Part shown: positions 48,137 to 60,800 of the stretch, in pieces | Position numbering within the stretch: position 1 is the stretch's first letter | Layout of the letters: each line of letters begins with the position of its first letter | Assembly: GCA_914767715.1 (NCBI GenBank) | Contig: OU612070.1 | Span: 11,613,501 to 11,677,500, forward strand | Source: Membranipora membranacea | Taxonomy: Eukaryota; Bryozoa; Gymnolaemata; Cheilostomatida; Membraniporidae | Length of the DNA stretch: 64,000 nucleotides | Reading direction: 5' to 3' | Position numbers and translations under genes: made by a program | Notes under the pieces: model-generated | The model's input: only the letters and a program-made list of their open reading frames with translations | What the model was told of the DNA's origin: nothing | Database searches by the model: none

Positions 48137-49018
48137 TCAAAAATTAGCCCGTTGAGGAGGTTTATGAGACAGTTTCTTTGACAGTTTATTAGCAGTTTCC
48201 ACTGCTCTCATGTTTTCTTCAAGGTTCTCTCCAAAGAGTAGGCCTTTATCAGGTTTAGTTTCTGTTGACAAATATTTATAATTGTCATTAAGGGAGGTAA
48301 GTACAAGATCTCTCCTAACCTCATTAGTACGGGCCCTAGAAAGGCAGCCAAATTCCATAGAATCTGCTAGAAGTGAAAACACTTCCTCAAACTTGCCTGC
48401 TAGTTCAGGTTTTCTAACTACAGACTGTAGCTCAAGCAGTTTATCCATTGCCATGCATTGGGCAGTTAGAGATTTACAGATGGTGGATTCAACTATATGG
48501 AGATCCCCTTTTACTTTCTTGGGATTAGGTTGAAGGGCTTTGAAGACACCTTCGTTCACCCGGCATGATCTAAGCTCAGGAGTGTTTGCAAGAACAGGAA
48601 ATTTTATAAATTTCTCCACCACTTTAGTGCTCTGACTCCCTGATTCATCAAAGCTGTTCCTTGCCCCATTATGTGTTACCTTACAAAAGTTTCTTTGTAG
48701 GTTGGTATTTACAAGGTCAGCCACAGCAGAATTTATGCTGGGCCCCTGTTTCTCAGTTACTAGCTGAGTAAGTTGGTTTAGATAAGCACTGCCATTGTTT
48801 AAGCTGTGAACCTCGTCGCTTATGGCATTTTCTTGATCAGATTCTCTGGTAGTTCTGAAGAATCTACCTAGAGCCTGGTCCCCGGAGTCTAAACCGCGTC
48901 CGGGACTGTCATTGTCTCTATTATTATGATTATTATTGTCATAAATACCTCGATCTTCTTCTTCTTCCTCCTCATAATTGAGTTGTTCCTCGTGTATCTC
49001 TACACCTCCAGATGCCAT
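48137..49018 (-). CDS. DIRS gag-like protein, cut short by the insertion
   Basis: The ATG at 49018 lies in a good context (AACCATGG). The product is about 293 residues: an acidic start (NYEEEEEEDRG), a middle resembling DIRS gag (STKVVEKFIKFPVL, GVFKALQPNPKKVKGDLHIV, LLADSMEFGC) and a basic end (KLSKKLSHKPPQRANF) with a stop just inside the target duplication. On the other side of the 11.4-kb insertion, from 36711 down, the same frame continues into an arginine/glycine-rich stretch (RGFRGARGRGQ) that normally ends DIRS gag and overlaps the RT frame. Gag would package the RNA. Confidence 0.82.
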   Translation of the reverse strand: MASGGVEIHEEQLNYEEEEEEDRGIYDNNNHNNRDNDSPGRGLDSGDQALGRFFRTTRESDQENAISDEVHSLNNGSAYLNQLTQLVTEKQGPSINSAVADLVNTNLQRNFCKVTHNGARNSFDESGSQSTKVVEKFIKFPVLANTPELRSCRVNEGVFKALQPNPKKVKGDLHIVESTICKSLTAQCMAMDKLLELQSVVRKPELAGKFEEVFSLLADSMEFGCLSRARTNEVRRDLVLTSLNDNYKYLSTETKPDKGLLFGENLEENMRAVETANKLSKKLSHKPPQRANF

Positions 49019-49116
49019 GGTTATTAAGTAGAAAAGTTGTTTTTTAGATAATTTTAAGAATTTTATAAGAGGAAAAATTTGCCCCTGTCTTGGTGAGAAG
49101 CTTAACAAGCCGGAAG

Positions 49117-49193
49117 TGAGGAGCTGCGCAGGTGCGGTGGAATTCCTTTGGGAATCCCATAGTATTATTGCAGTGCTTCAGTATGAGAATTTA
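49117..49193. repeat. DIRS left inverted terminal repeat
   Basis: Read on the minus strand it starts TAAATTCTCATACTGAAGCA and ends in CCGCACCTGCGCAGCTCCTC. It matches 33475-33527 (internal complementary region) and, in its inner part, 33262-33307 (right terminal repeat). Confidence 0.88.
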
Positions 49194-49779
49194 GGGTCCT
49201 GACCAACAATTGCTGAACTTTAGGTTCAGGATATAGGTCACAATCTTTATGAAATTCCTTGATCTAAGGTATCATTGGCAACCTCAAAATCTAATAATAA
49301 TCAAAATAATGTTCAATGTTTCAAAACTGAATTCAAGATCCAATGAAAATTTTCATCCTGTAGGGTACTGCACTGCATTAAATGGTGGATCGAGTCTCAT
49401 GCATTCAAAAAATAAAAATACAATTGCCATTATTGCCAGAAATAAAAAATCAAGCCATCTGTAATCATCGACTATTGGCAGAAGATTACTTGGGCTGGCT
49501 AGACCGCACTAACCCGAGATTTTAATGACGGAGAGGAATTGACAGCAACGAACTGCCGGGCATCTCAATGCAGATCGTTTACATGCAGCTGCCGAAAAAA
49601 GGGGCACATATGTGCTGTGCTGTACGTGTGACGTCAGCTTCGACTTTCAATAGTAAAAACAAGGATGAATATATAGATTGGAATGATTCTGGCTGCTGAA
49701 CCTCTTCTGGGATATATCATTTATCGCTCACTCCCCACCTGTGTAGTATTTGGATGTAGTAAAACCTAGTTAAATAACT
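49194..49779. other. Flank between the DIRS end and the next element: nothing recognised
   Basis: About 0.6 kb with no supported ORF or repeat. Confidence 0.5.
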
Positions 49780-49965
49780 ATGGAAATCAGGAGCAACATG
49801 CTAAATGCCAAAATGCTAAAGGCACAAAAACGCTAAATGCAAAATGCCAAATTGCTCCTTGGTTCAAATGGTGTTGCACTGTTTTGAGTTGAGAATGTCC
49901 TACCTCAGGGCACAACTAGAATAACGACTGTATAACCTAATATGCTATATAACCTATAGTTATGT

Positions 49966-50044
49966 ACTCTGTTTATGACAGCCCCATTCCAGTAGTTGTT
50001 TCCTTTCATATCATACTCAACATCGACTTGATAAAGCTTTACAA
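49966..50044. repeat. 79-bp direct repeat, right copy (partner 33045-33123)
   Basis: About 94% identical to 33045-33123 in the same orientation. It lies 770 bases beyond the DIRS end and within the 2.9-kb element with inverted ends. Confidence 0.85.
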
Positions 50045-51960
50045 GACAGGCTACATCTCTTAGTTCGATGGTACTCCAACAGGCAGGACAAATATAATCA
50101 ATGTCCGCTGTACATGTCCGCTGACATCCATAGTATTATTGGTTGGTTCGGTCTGAAAGCTTGAGATAGGTATGAAAGTTCACATCTGTGATTTGAACTG
50201 AACTGTAATAAGAATGCTCTCCCTTTTATATTAGTACCCCAAAACCCAGCAGCCTGCTATTTCAACAATATGATTTGTCACTTAAACTGCACTGTCAGTT
50301 TTAGGCGGTCATGGCCTGATCCCTGAAGAGGATGTGGTTTCTGATATCCCATTAAGGTGCTAGGATGTGCCGATGATGTGGGTATTTTGAGTTCTTCACA
50401 TCTGACCATACCTGAACTGACCTGGCTTAGTTCAGGTATCTCCTAATTTTTGTACCTGATCTGACCTGGGCTGATCTGACCCACTTCTTAACCCTCGGAC
50501 AACTGGGAAGAAAGGTCCGAAGGTATATCACATAGGGAATTAGCAGACGGCTGATCAGCATCAAACAAGCTATATACCATCTCTAGTTCATTGATCACAG
50601 TAGTGCAGACTGCTAAGTTATCAAGTTATAGCAGATAGCAGATTAGGATCACCATTATTTATATACCACCCCAGTAGTGGATGATACTAATTTATCACAT
50701 AATAGCGGGTTAGGAGATCACGTCTCAAGCCACAATACCACCTCAGAAGAGAAAGATACAAAGTATATGTCACATTACAATATCAGGAGTTATTATACAA
50801 GTTAGGAGAGAGGAGACTACTCCGACACTAGGAAAATGATCATATAAGATTGCCATCTCCTGCTCTCAGTCCTACCAAACTCCCTGGTCCTACACAAGAT
50901 ATATATATTTGAATTGCTGCACATATATGGTGCACATATTATATGAATATAATAACCACGCAGTTGAAATTCCTATTGCAAAGAGTGTTTGCTTGTCTTT
51001 TTGCAGTTAACAAGGGGTATAAAAATCTGCATAATGAGTTGGATTACACAGATACCTCATACCCCAAAGCCTCATTATAGGTTTTTATGGCAAAATATTT
51101 GTCTGATTTCTATGTGGTCATCTTCGTCTGAAACTTGAAGTAAGGCAGCATAAACACATATCAGCCCTAGTTAATAGCAGTCTGATAGCATTTAGCAAAG
51201 TCCTGGGGGGGGAGGGGGCCTGGCAGCATCGAGCTCTACCTAAGATTTGAATTGTATTACATTTTTCAGTTTATAACAGACACATAGACTTATCAAGTAC
51301 TTTCTAAGACCTAAGTGACAAAGGGAGGCATAACATACCACGTTTGACTGATGAAAACCTTATTCAAGTACTTTCACTACTTTTATCTGGTCTAAGTTCC
51401 TCACATGTTTTTTAAATGGTGAATGAATGATTTATTTTCAGTCTCTCTGTCCCCCATCAAACATTTGCATTGGAATTATAATTCAATACCCTGCAAAAGT
51501 GGTTACTATATTACTAGCTATGTCTCATCTACACTTGTGGTGATTTACATCATGATGTATTGTCTCTGGGTGTCTGAATATACCATTGAGTAAACATGTC
51601 AAATATTTTAATAATTTTCAACTGGAGACAGACATATAAAAAGACTTAGGATTTAAATGAATTTTAAAGGAGGGACCATATTAGTGCAACCCTTGGAGAC
51701 AGCCTTGTTAAGTCACAGGCTAAATTTCGTTTCCACTCCCTCTCTGTACCTCCCTGCCTGCATTGAATGAATGACAATTGACAAATAGCGCTTGCATTTT
51801 TGTAGGCTAACAAAAGCATGATAACATAGGATAATCATTTCTGTGGTGCACATGGTGCATTATATTTCGGTAATGTCGCAGAAGAAGTTTTACGAGATTT
51901 TATTGATGTCATCGTTGATCTGTGAAACTAGAATGATAAAATGTGTTTGATAGAATATAG

Positions 51961-52106
51961 GCAACTTCGCGACCTGTTCCACTGTGATAAAATTGATTAT
52001 TAATAATCAGTGTAAAATCCGTTACGCAGTAGCTCTCAACTGCGTATGGGATTTTACACTGATTATTAATCAATTTTATTACAGTGGAACAGGTTGCGAA
52101 TTTGCC
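51961..52106. repeat. Long hairpin, about 68-bp arms
   Basis: Arms 51961-52030 and 52039-52106 pair almost throughout (GCAACTTCGCGACCTGTTCC with GGAACAGGTTGCGAATTTGC; ACTGATTATTAAT words). The loop AGCTCTCA is eight bases. Confidence 0.9.
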
Positions 52107-53252
52107 TTATGATGCTAAAATTGGTGCCTCATAAAAAAACATGCTGCCAATGAGCTATCACTATCAATTAATGCAAACTATATGGAGACAAATATTTAAA
52201 CACAAGTTTTACCATTATGCAAACCTAGCATTAAACATTACAATCAGTAGTTAACTCAGTAAAAACAATTATTTAGTATTCTCACACTAAACCTTAGCTA
52301 TAGAAATAGTACAAGTTTACATACCTTTTTTCTCCCATCAATATCCTCAAAAATACACCTTTTCCCATAAATATAAATAAAGTTAAAGTTAGCAGCAAAG
52401 TGAGCAGTAAAAGGAATGGTGAACACACACCAAGGCTCACAGGGCAACAATGAGGTTTAAGGCTCGTATAGCTCAGCAAACCACTGCAGATATTTGGGCA
52501 CAAAACAAAATAGCCTGACCCGAACAAGCCAAGTAATTATGACCAATTAATCCGCTCTAACGGGGAATGACAGAGCTGACACACCAATGCCAGGCAGCTG
52601 CAATTTCCAACATCTGAATCAAGGGATTTATGTCCCCTTTGAGCAATTTAGCATTTGGTATTGGGCATTTAGAATTTGGCATTTAGCATGTCGCTCCTGA
52701 TTTCCATAAATAACAAATAAGTGTAAAAACTCCAAAACGGGGGAGACAACCAACATTTTGCAAAAATTAAATTTGTTTAATGCTTTTCTTGTCCTATTGA
52801 GAGACAAATTTTCTTTTATACACCTTGGTATATATCATATCAATGCATATTATTAATGCATTGAAAGCTAATATTTATTGTCGTCAAGAGAAACAGGCCA
52901 GAAAAAGTCCAAACAAATTTTATTTTACCTAAAAGCATGACAAAATTACCACTCAAGACAAAATTCCCCTCGTTTTGATATATGGTGTTGCTTTGTTCCT
53001 TCCAACTTTTTACGAACCGTCAGAAAAAAGATAATTTTCTCCGTTTACTACTGAATGCCGGAATAAGATAATAAAAATATAAAGAAGGATAGGATGGAGT
53101 ATATCATTACATTGCCTTGAGAGGACTTGTCAGAACTTGGAATGATGTAAAGACTGGCCAGCAGGATCCGTTGTTGCAGTTGCAATATTTCTAAACAAAA
53201 AGTTTAGGAATTTTAAGTGAAGTTAGTAAATCAATATTTGCAATCCTAATGT

Positions 53253-54801
53253 TCATGAAGATGTGTTCTGATAACTAAACTCTGAGGGCTCCAAATCGAT
53301 GTCTATTCCTTGAGGGATAGAAGCATACTCATCATCATCATCACCTGCTGTAAACCAAGATATTAAATACTTGTAAAGATCGACTGAAGCTGCAAGATTA
53401 TCACCTTCGTTGGTCCGCGTTGTCCGAAATGACATTAAGATGCCATCCAGATGCTGATCGCAGCTGGTTATGTTCTTTTTTGCAAAACTCATCCCAGAGT
53501 AGCAATTAGGTTTTTTTCCGGGATAGTGCTGGGATGGGACTATGATGTGTTTTCACTTTGTCTTGAACTGTTCCAGATGGTCCAAAATAATCCCAGATCA
53601 TGGCTGACTGGGGCTATGTGAACAAACCTTTAGATTATCCTAGCCTAACCCTTTCGAATGAGATGACTTTGGTTGCCAATAAAAAGTATACAATATATAT
53701 CCTGTTATTATCCAAAAGAGTCAGTGCCTTGCATCATTAATCAGTCGTGGATCAATCAAACCATTGACAAAATGAAGACTTTACTGATAACCATATAACA
53801 AATCATTACGTTGTCAGTCAAGAGCTGTTTCAATGTTTCACCTGGTATTCTTTAGCTCTATCAATGGTTGGGGGATGTGGGAGACAGCGGAGAGGTAGGA
53901 AGTCTACAGTGCGTGCTTGAAAGAGGACGTAGTCAGAGAGGGACTATTTTACTGCCTGTGGTATGTGCAATCACACAGTGGACCTCTTCTATCATTATTA
54001 CCACAACAACCTTGCTAAGGAGAATGGGTACCAGTATCAATTCAGATATGACTGCAGGTGACTGTAATTGAAGTTTGATCTCAGATATTTCACTTATTCA
54101 GACCCTTAAAAATTACACACCTGTACAATATCAGGGTTATTAAAATCCTACTCTTACCCCCCTTTTCCAATACAGTGAAAGTCGCTATTTAAAGAGCTAG
54201 TATTATAATAAATTGTGACAAATTATAAAACTCATACCACTTGTTGGCCCCTCAGGTAATGATCTTCCATAGCTTTCCATCTCGACACTGTTATAAGTGT
54301 GTTCCTCTTGGTCTGTTTTAGACCTGGGCTGCTCATAATCTTCACCTTTACTTTCACTGTTTTTCTTATGTTTGAGTCTCCTATGATATGAAAATATATG
54401 TTGATTGACCATCAACAGGGATTGTGTGTCAAATTACCTTGGCAAAGTTTAGAAATGAGGTGGGAAAGTTAAAATATTTTCTCCAATTATTAGCGCAACA
54501 TGTCATTTTCGCAAGCAGCGCACCCTTCTATAGCATCGCAATGCAAAAATTTGAAAAAACGTGATAAAATTATCTTCGGTCAAATCAAGCAGTACGTCTG
54601 GACTCACCTCAGAATTAGGGTGGCTGATACGATAACAGCAACAGTAACCATCACAGCCCCGGCAGCAGTCACTCCAGTAAACAGTTTGTAGTCTGTTGTT
54701 GTATCTGTACACGCATAAGATATTTGAGTTGTAGCTCCTGATATTGCCTTGCTCACTTTCACTGTTGATTCTCTGATATGCATGATTTTCTCAAATTTAT
54801 C
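53253..54801 (-). CDS. Gene C membrane helix and tyrosine-motif tail
   Basis: Exon 54801-54608 ends with the helix FTGVTAAGAVMVTVAVIVSA plus TLIL, then basic RRLKHKK as a stop-transfer signal. Exon 54380-54238 carries EDYEQPRS, HTYNSVEM and ESYGRSLP. The last exon (53347-53253) carries DDDDEYASIP and SYQNTSS before the stop. YQNT fits the Y-x-N consensus for Grb2-type SH2 domains. YASI after an acidic run fits Y-x-x-hydrophobic signals and resembles a hemITAM (acidic residues then Y-x-x-L). Relic B preserves AYASI and EYQNTKS in its last exon. Signalling by these motifs is inferred from consensus only. Confidence 0.8.
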
Positions 54802-57800
54802 CTGGAAAATTCGAAAAGTTTCATTTCACAGTTGTCAAGAAGAGCAGTCAACATACTTGAAAAAATGTATCCGAGATTAAGACATCTCGAGTACCAGGGA
54901 TCAAAGTACACTTAATACAGACTCTTAGGACTAAATCTTAGAAACATGAGCAGTTTGTAATTATTTTTAATATGCATGTACCATCTTTGCTGGTTACCGA
55001 ATCAAGCAAAACTAAACAAAATAGAAAGGCTCCGTTAGCAGTTCCTTTACCGCCAAAATGGGATCCCTCACCACATCGACTGATTTGTTGAAAAACTGAT
55101 ATCACTTATTTCTACCTCCCTTCTCAGTGGACAACAAATTTCCAGCAAAAGTTATCGTCTGACCTTCCCTCATAAGATGGTTAAGTAGAAGAGAATCGTA
55201 TGAATTAAAATATGATGAATATCGTCTGCTTTTTGAATTTATGTTTGCACAATTGGTAATGACAAAAAGGGCACGGGGAATCTGGAGATCAGGTCCAATA
55301 TGGAGTCTGACCCAAAGCTACAAACCAAGGTGGATTGTAAAGCAATAAATATGCATTGCTCCACTTGATTTGTGTTACCTGAAATAAGATATTCATAGCC
55401 AGTGTTACGGTGTACGTTGCCCCTTCTTCTAAAGCCTGGTTGAAAAAGCCATTATAGATCCTACCATCTCCAACGTTGAATAGTCTTGTGCTCTCATTCA
55501 GCTTGGCAGCGAAATAACAGTTAAAAGTAGCTGTTGGAATTCTTCCACACTGACTATAATTAACCAGTCGGTTAGTTACTCCGTCTTTTTGCTGGACAAT
55601 GACTATATAGCTCCTAAAAAAAGAAGCAGATTCATCCAAAATTAATTCAAATACATCGAAGTGTTCAAATTATAATGTGAGTAGTTAGGTTGTAAATTAG
55701 TTTCTGTGGCTCAACATGGACAGTTATGGCGATATATGAGGAAATAGAAATTGGAATATAGGCATTGTTCAAAAATTTCGAGTTACCTTTAGGTCAAAGA
55801 GTGTATGTTATTTTTAACCGAACTCACATTGAGACTATATCGGTTGGTCTATAGAATTGTGGCAGGTATAGGGGAATTATAGTATTACCCTCTTCATAGT
55901 TGATTTCACCGAATATGGCACCACTTTTGCTATGAGCTGTAAAATAGAGAGCATACATTGGTATAATCGAAGTAACACAAATGACATAAAATAAAAGGAA
56001 TCGTGTTAACATGGTCCGAAAGTCCTTTTACAAGGTCAAAATAAGGGGCATATACAGTGGCCAAAACTGAGATCTTTGAACCTTTCTATTGACATTATGA
56101 TTTCATTAACCCGATATAGCTGTTTTATTCTAATTCTTATTTTACCTCGTAAATCTGTGTATTCTTGATATTGATTTGATCCAGGACTGTATCCTGCACC
56201 ATTTTTCGCAGTTGCAGAACATACAAGTTTGAAGCATGGCTTGAGGCTACACACCCAAACATCAGATGAGTTCACAGGAATTGATTTGTTCACAATTGAG
56301 TCACTGTGACACATAAGCTGTAAAGGGAATAACATAAATTATCATTTTTCCCATTTTTCCATTTTCATTTAGTGATAATACGAAACTGATGAGAGATTAT
56401 CAGAATGCATTCATGTTCATTGTCAAAAAATCTTCTATCGAGACAATATCATTGTCATTGGCTGCAATCATTGTTTGAACTATTACATACATTCCAAGGT
56501 AAACTGGCAGTTTTCACTTTGAGGTATGAAAAACAATCACTCACTGCATTACCTGAAATGAAGTTATCTTCCCATTTGGATGAGATGGCAGCTGTAGTTT
56601 CACTTTGATACAGGTGGTGTTTGTCTCTAGAGTATTTATTACCGGCCCATCAGTGGGTTCTTAAAACAGAAAATGCTATATCAAGCAGTTCAACTGTACT
56701 TGTGTGTGCACAAGCCCTAAAATATACCATTGCCTTAAACTTTTCTTTTATCTGAACATAAAACAAAAGTAAATTTCTTTTATCAATTTTGTGGTTCCAT
56801 TCAGATAAAACTGACCTATTTCAGGTGAGAGGGACGACGGACTTCTGCTGGAGGAAGTTTGATTATCTGCAGCATACGATATTACTTTGATGGTTGTCAT
56901 TCTGTATGGTATGACTTGGTCAAACGTTGCAGTGTAGTTATATCGATTCAACCTCGTCGAATACTCCTGCTTCGGATTTGTTTGACTGACTATAACCTCA
57001 TAGGTGATATTATCTCTACCGCATAATCTGCTGTTGCTGCTTGTTGATTTTACCTTCAATGTACCGGTATGAAATCGAAACACAAATCCAATCGATACAA
57101 TTGTATTGATTCAGATGTAACAGCTTATGAGTGATTTAGATGGTAAAGTATATTCCTCTTTTTATAGTATGACAACAATATTAACAAGCTAGGAACTGTT
57201 AGAAGAGGTTGAACCACTGATATAATACATTCATACTCATAATCAATGGGTTGGACCTATTAGCAAAATTAGAAGTAATAACAGTACATGTATGCTAATT
57301 ATTAATTGTTGCAAATCTGTTTTGAACTGACAGTCAGTCATAACTTTAGGCCAATCTGTGTTAATGGAATAATGAGGGATGTTGATATTCTGCAGGTTAG
57401 GTGATGGTTGCTAATGTTGTACTTCATTTATATGCCCAAATTTAGGGGAATACTTGCCATGATTGCCTGGTTCTTTGTTTTGGGTGAATAAATTGAATGT
57501 GAAAGCGGTCATGATGGTACCGCCTCGCAAGCGCCAACGATTGGATACATTTACCTTGATATTGACATTAAGCCTTATCCCTGTTGTGTTTTTCTCATAG
57601 TTGGTAATAAAGTATTGATGATCAAACACTGGAGGTGGAAGATCTATATTGAATATATAAACCATACTGTGAAACGGTTGTAACGGGAGAATATATGAGT
57701 GGTTTGGTCATTCAGGTTCTGTCATAGACTTAATAATAAACCTAGACAGGACCCCATATACAGCTGAAGTATAGTTTTTTTTCACAACTCAACCAATTTT

Positions 57801-60800
57801 GGAAACTGCTTTACAATCAGCAGCATCAGGTTATCATCAACTTGATGTTATTGCTTCTTCAAAATTCTGGACAGTAAATCGATGATAGCAGCGTCGCTTT
57901 TACACCTCCAATGTTGTCATGTCGCCTACAATTAAATGCCTCAATGCTAATGCTCCGTATAGTGTCCTGACTAGGTTTATTATTACGTCTATGGGTTCTG
58001 TAAAAATTCAGTCACTGTCAAAAGATATATGATGCGCTGGAGAATTGCAGCGAATTGAATATTAAGTTACCATGCAGTGCAGTCCAGTTTCAATAATAAG
58101 TTATCTCCATAATCACCAACGTTTGGCCATTCAGGCTCCGAAGATAATTGAATCTTCCAATAAATGACAATGTACAAAAATGAGTGTTACAAATGATCGA
58201 ATATAGTATATAGCAAGTATACGGTTACCTCATAATTAAAAATGATTTTACCTCAAATCGATGTATTACACTATTAAAAGTGGTAGAAGGAAAACAATTA
58301 TAGCCGTTTGGTATACCTGTGCAAATAGTTTGAGCGGTCTCATTGGCTGGTGGACCACATCCAACAACAGTGCAAGCCCTGACACTGCATTGTGCTTGTT
58401 TCCCATGTGATAATCTGCAAACACTTCCTGAAGAGACAGCAGATCCTGAAGTTTCATTCTTCCACTGACCATTGTCTGTTGATCCAGATGTCCTACATCG
58501 GTACTAAAAACAAGGAGTCAAGCTTTTTTCTGTTCACTCATCTTTTGAAGAGTTGAGTGAGGTTTGCAGAATACATGTTTCGAATTAGCTGTTACAAATT
58601 CAGCATAGGAATACTAAAGAATAGAGTTCTATAAAATATGTAGTTATAGAAAAAAATTATTGTTTCTAGAAGGAAAGTTCAATTCCATTGGGCCTAGTAT
58701 TAATTGAAACAAGCCGTTACCGTTGGCAAATCAGTTGCATACAGCACGATAAGCTCTATATCACAAGCGATTCCTACTCCTAAAACTCATATAGATAATT
58801 CATTAGATCTCCCCCTATCATGTATAGTGAACTAGTATAAGGCAACAATCACTACTAATATATGTAGACTTTGACGAGTCAATATCTTGAAGAAAGCTCG
58901 AGCAGTTCCCTTGATAACTTTAGGGTTTATTTCATGGAAGCTTTAAGTTTAAAATCAAGCTTTTATATCTCACAAACCTGATAGTATGTGATAATCCCAT
59001 TTTGTTGCTCGACTTTCGGTTTGTTCCAAGTTAAACTTAGACATCCAGCTTGAGCTTGTTCAAGTTTTAAACTCTGTGGAAAACCATCCGGAGCTGAAAT
59101 GGTAAAGTACCATGATCATAAAATTTCAAACTTTAGCGAGAGCCATTTCCCTAATCGTGGAAGAGTGGGAGGATGAAATAGGCGGAGAGTTGGCTCGAAT
59201 TGGATTATAGACTACTAGGCATGCTTGAGATATCTATGAAACTTCCTAACTTAACCAAAATCATGATAAGAAATTCAATATCCAAGTACATATAGTGAAG
59301 TATGTTTATATTATGTATAAAAAAATATTATTTTCCTACCCCGTTTTTTGTTGGCACTTAGCACTGTTATATTTTTTAAATCGGAGAAATTGCTTAGCTT
59401 GCACAAGCCATCTGTCTATCAACTTTTGCTACAATTTGTCTGATACTGATTGCCTTTTGATCAATCTGAGATTACTATTCTGTTTCCACTTTCATCTTGA
59501 TACCAAACTTACCAGCTTGGAAAGAAGTGAATAACGTTTCAAATTTGGATGTGTTCCCTTCATTATTTGTTGCTGTAACCATAACAGTGGTATTTGTGTA
59601 CGGTTTGAAGTTCTCAATATAAAAACTGCCTGGAGTTTTGAGTTCTTTTGAGTCCAGACAACTATCCTGACAAACTTTGGTTATGTAGTTTGCCATGCTA
59701 TCGCAATTAGGTTCGGTTTCCTGTAAAGAAACAGGAAAGTTCAGCTACGCACATTTTCTCTCTGAAGTATTAGATAATGAGTAAATAATGGAATTTTAAA
59801 ATTTCAAAAAAAGTGTAGAACAGCAAATGGAGGGTGGACCTTGAACCTACTTCAGCTTGAATCCAACAAGGATTGTTCCAAAAAAATAATATTTTAAAAC
59901 ATTGTAACGCAAGTAGAATTATGAGCCAATCAGCTTGGGGCTACATCGATGAACTGATTCATCAATAACTATTGGTGATGAATAGTGCCACGTCACTCAG
60001 AACAGAAGATATCAGGGTAAAAATGGTTTTACAAAGCGCAAGCCGAATCAAGCAGTCTGGATGCAGGGATGGCTAAACTGTGTATTGCATCTCAGTATGT
60101 CATATTTACCTTGATATGAACTGTGAGCTTGATCCTATTCAGGTTGTTATTTAGTGTTTGGGATAGGTTAACTGCCGGCTTATTGGGAACTGAAAGAGGA
60201 ACCATACATTTAATGTAACAGCTAAGACAACAAGGAAAAAATCGAGTTTGTCAAAATTAGTCCTGCATTTTTGGGAGGTTGCACAGTTGTGATCAGTATT
60301 TTCAAGTCGCTTGCACAACTCCCAATGGGAAATTATCGCAATATTAGGTCAGGGAAATTTGGGATTTGAACTCGGACCTTCTGTTCGGCCACAAAATTCG
60401 ATTGCCAAAAGCAAATGAAGGAACGCTATTTCCATGTTTCGATGTTTCCTGAAATTGTTGTCACATCAATGTATGAGAACTGTTGCGAGAGCGTAAAAAT
60501 TTAAATTTAATGATGGGTGGTTCAACAGAACATGATCGTCTCCAAGCATATGTGATTGCCTAGTCGTAGGTCGAACATTTAAAATATCTAATACTCACCA
60601 CCACATAGAGTTCTGATGGTTTTTAGGTCAGACGGCTGTCCACTACCAACTGAAGTTAACGCTCTTATTTTACAAGACACATATTTTCCAATGGAGAGAT
60701 GACACACTCTTTGAGATGTTGGAGAGCTGGTATTCCTCCATGAGCTCAGAGAAGAGTTGCACAAATACTTAAAATTGAAAGACAATATAAACATAAAATT

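Larger units (their letters stand above)
33182..49193 (-). mobile_element. DIRS-type retrotransposon with an 11.4-kb insertion
   Basis: Minus-strand order is gag (from 49018), RT/RNase H (36673-34811) and tyrosine recombinase (34697-33721). The ends carry inverted terminal repeats, and an internal complementary region is present at 33384-33530. This order, the YVDD RT, the HSTRAA recombinase box and the repeat plan identify DIRS elements, which replicate through a circle and integrate with a tyrosine recombinase instead of a DDE integrase. Subtracting 36725-48133 leaves about 4.6 kb, a normal DIRS size. Stops and frameshifts in RT and recombinase make it inactive. Confidence 0.93.
49780..52707. 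mobile_element. 2.9-kb element with inverted ends (ATGGAAATCAGGAGC)
   Basis: The left end starts ATGGAAATCAGGAGCAACAT and the right end, reversed from 52707, starts ATGGAAATCAGGAGCGACAT. Pairing continues for about 75 bases through repeated ATGCTAAATGCC-type words. The interior contains a 79-bp repeat copy (49966-50044), a 146-bp hairpin (51961-52106) and only a short ORF (52527-52294, minus) with a hydrophobic stretch and no recognised family. It is likely a non-autonomous DNA transposon. Confidence 0.65.

Noticed and set aside
53253-53492. Reading the last gene C exon as starting at an ATG at 53492
   Set aside because: The stretch before 53348 is intron; the frame upstream is unrelated and relic B matches only from the acceptor onward.
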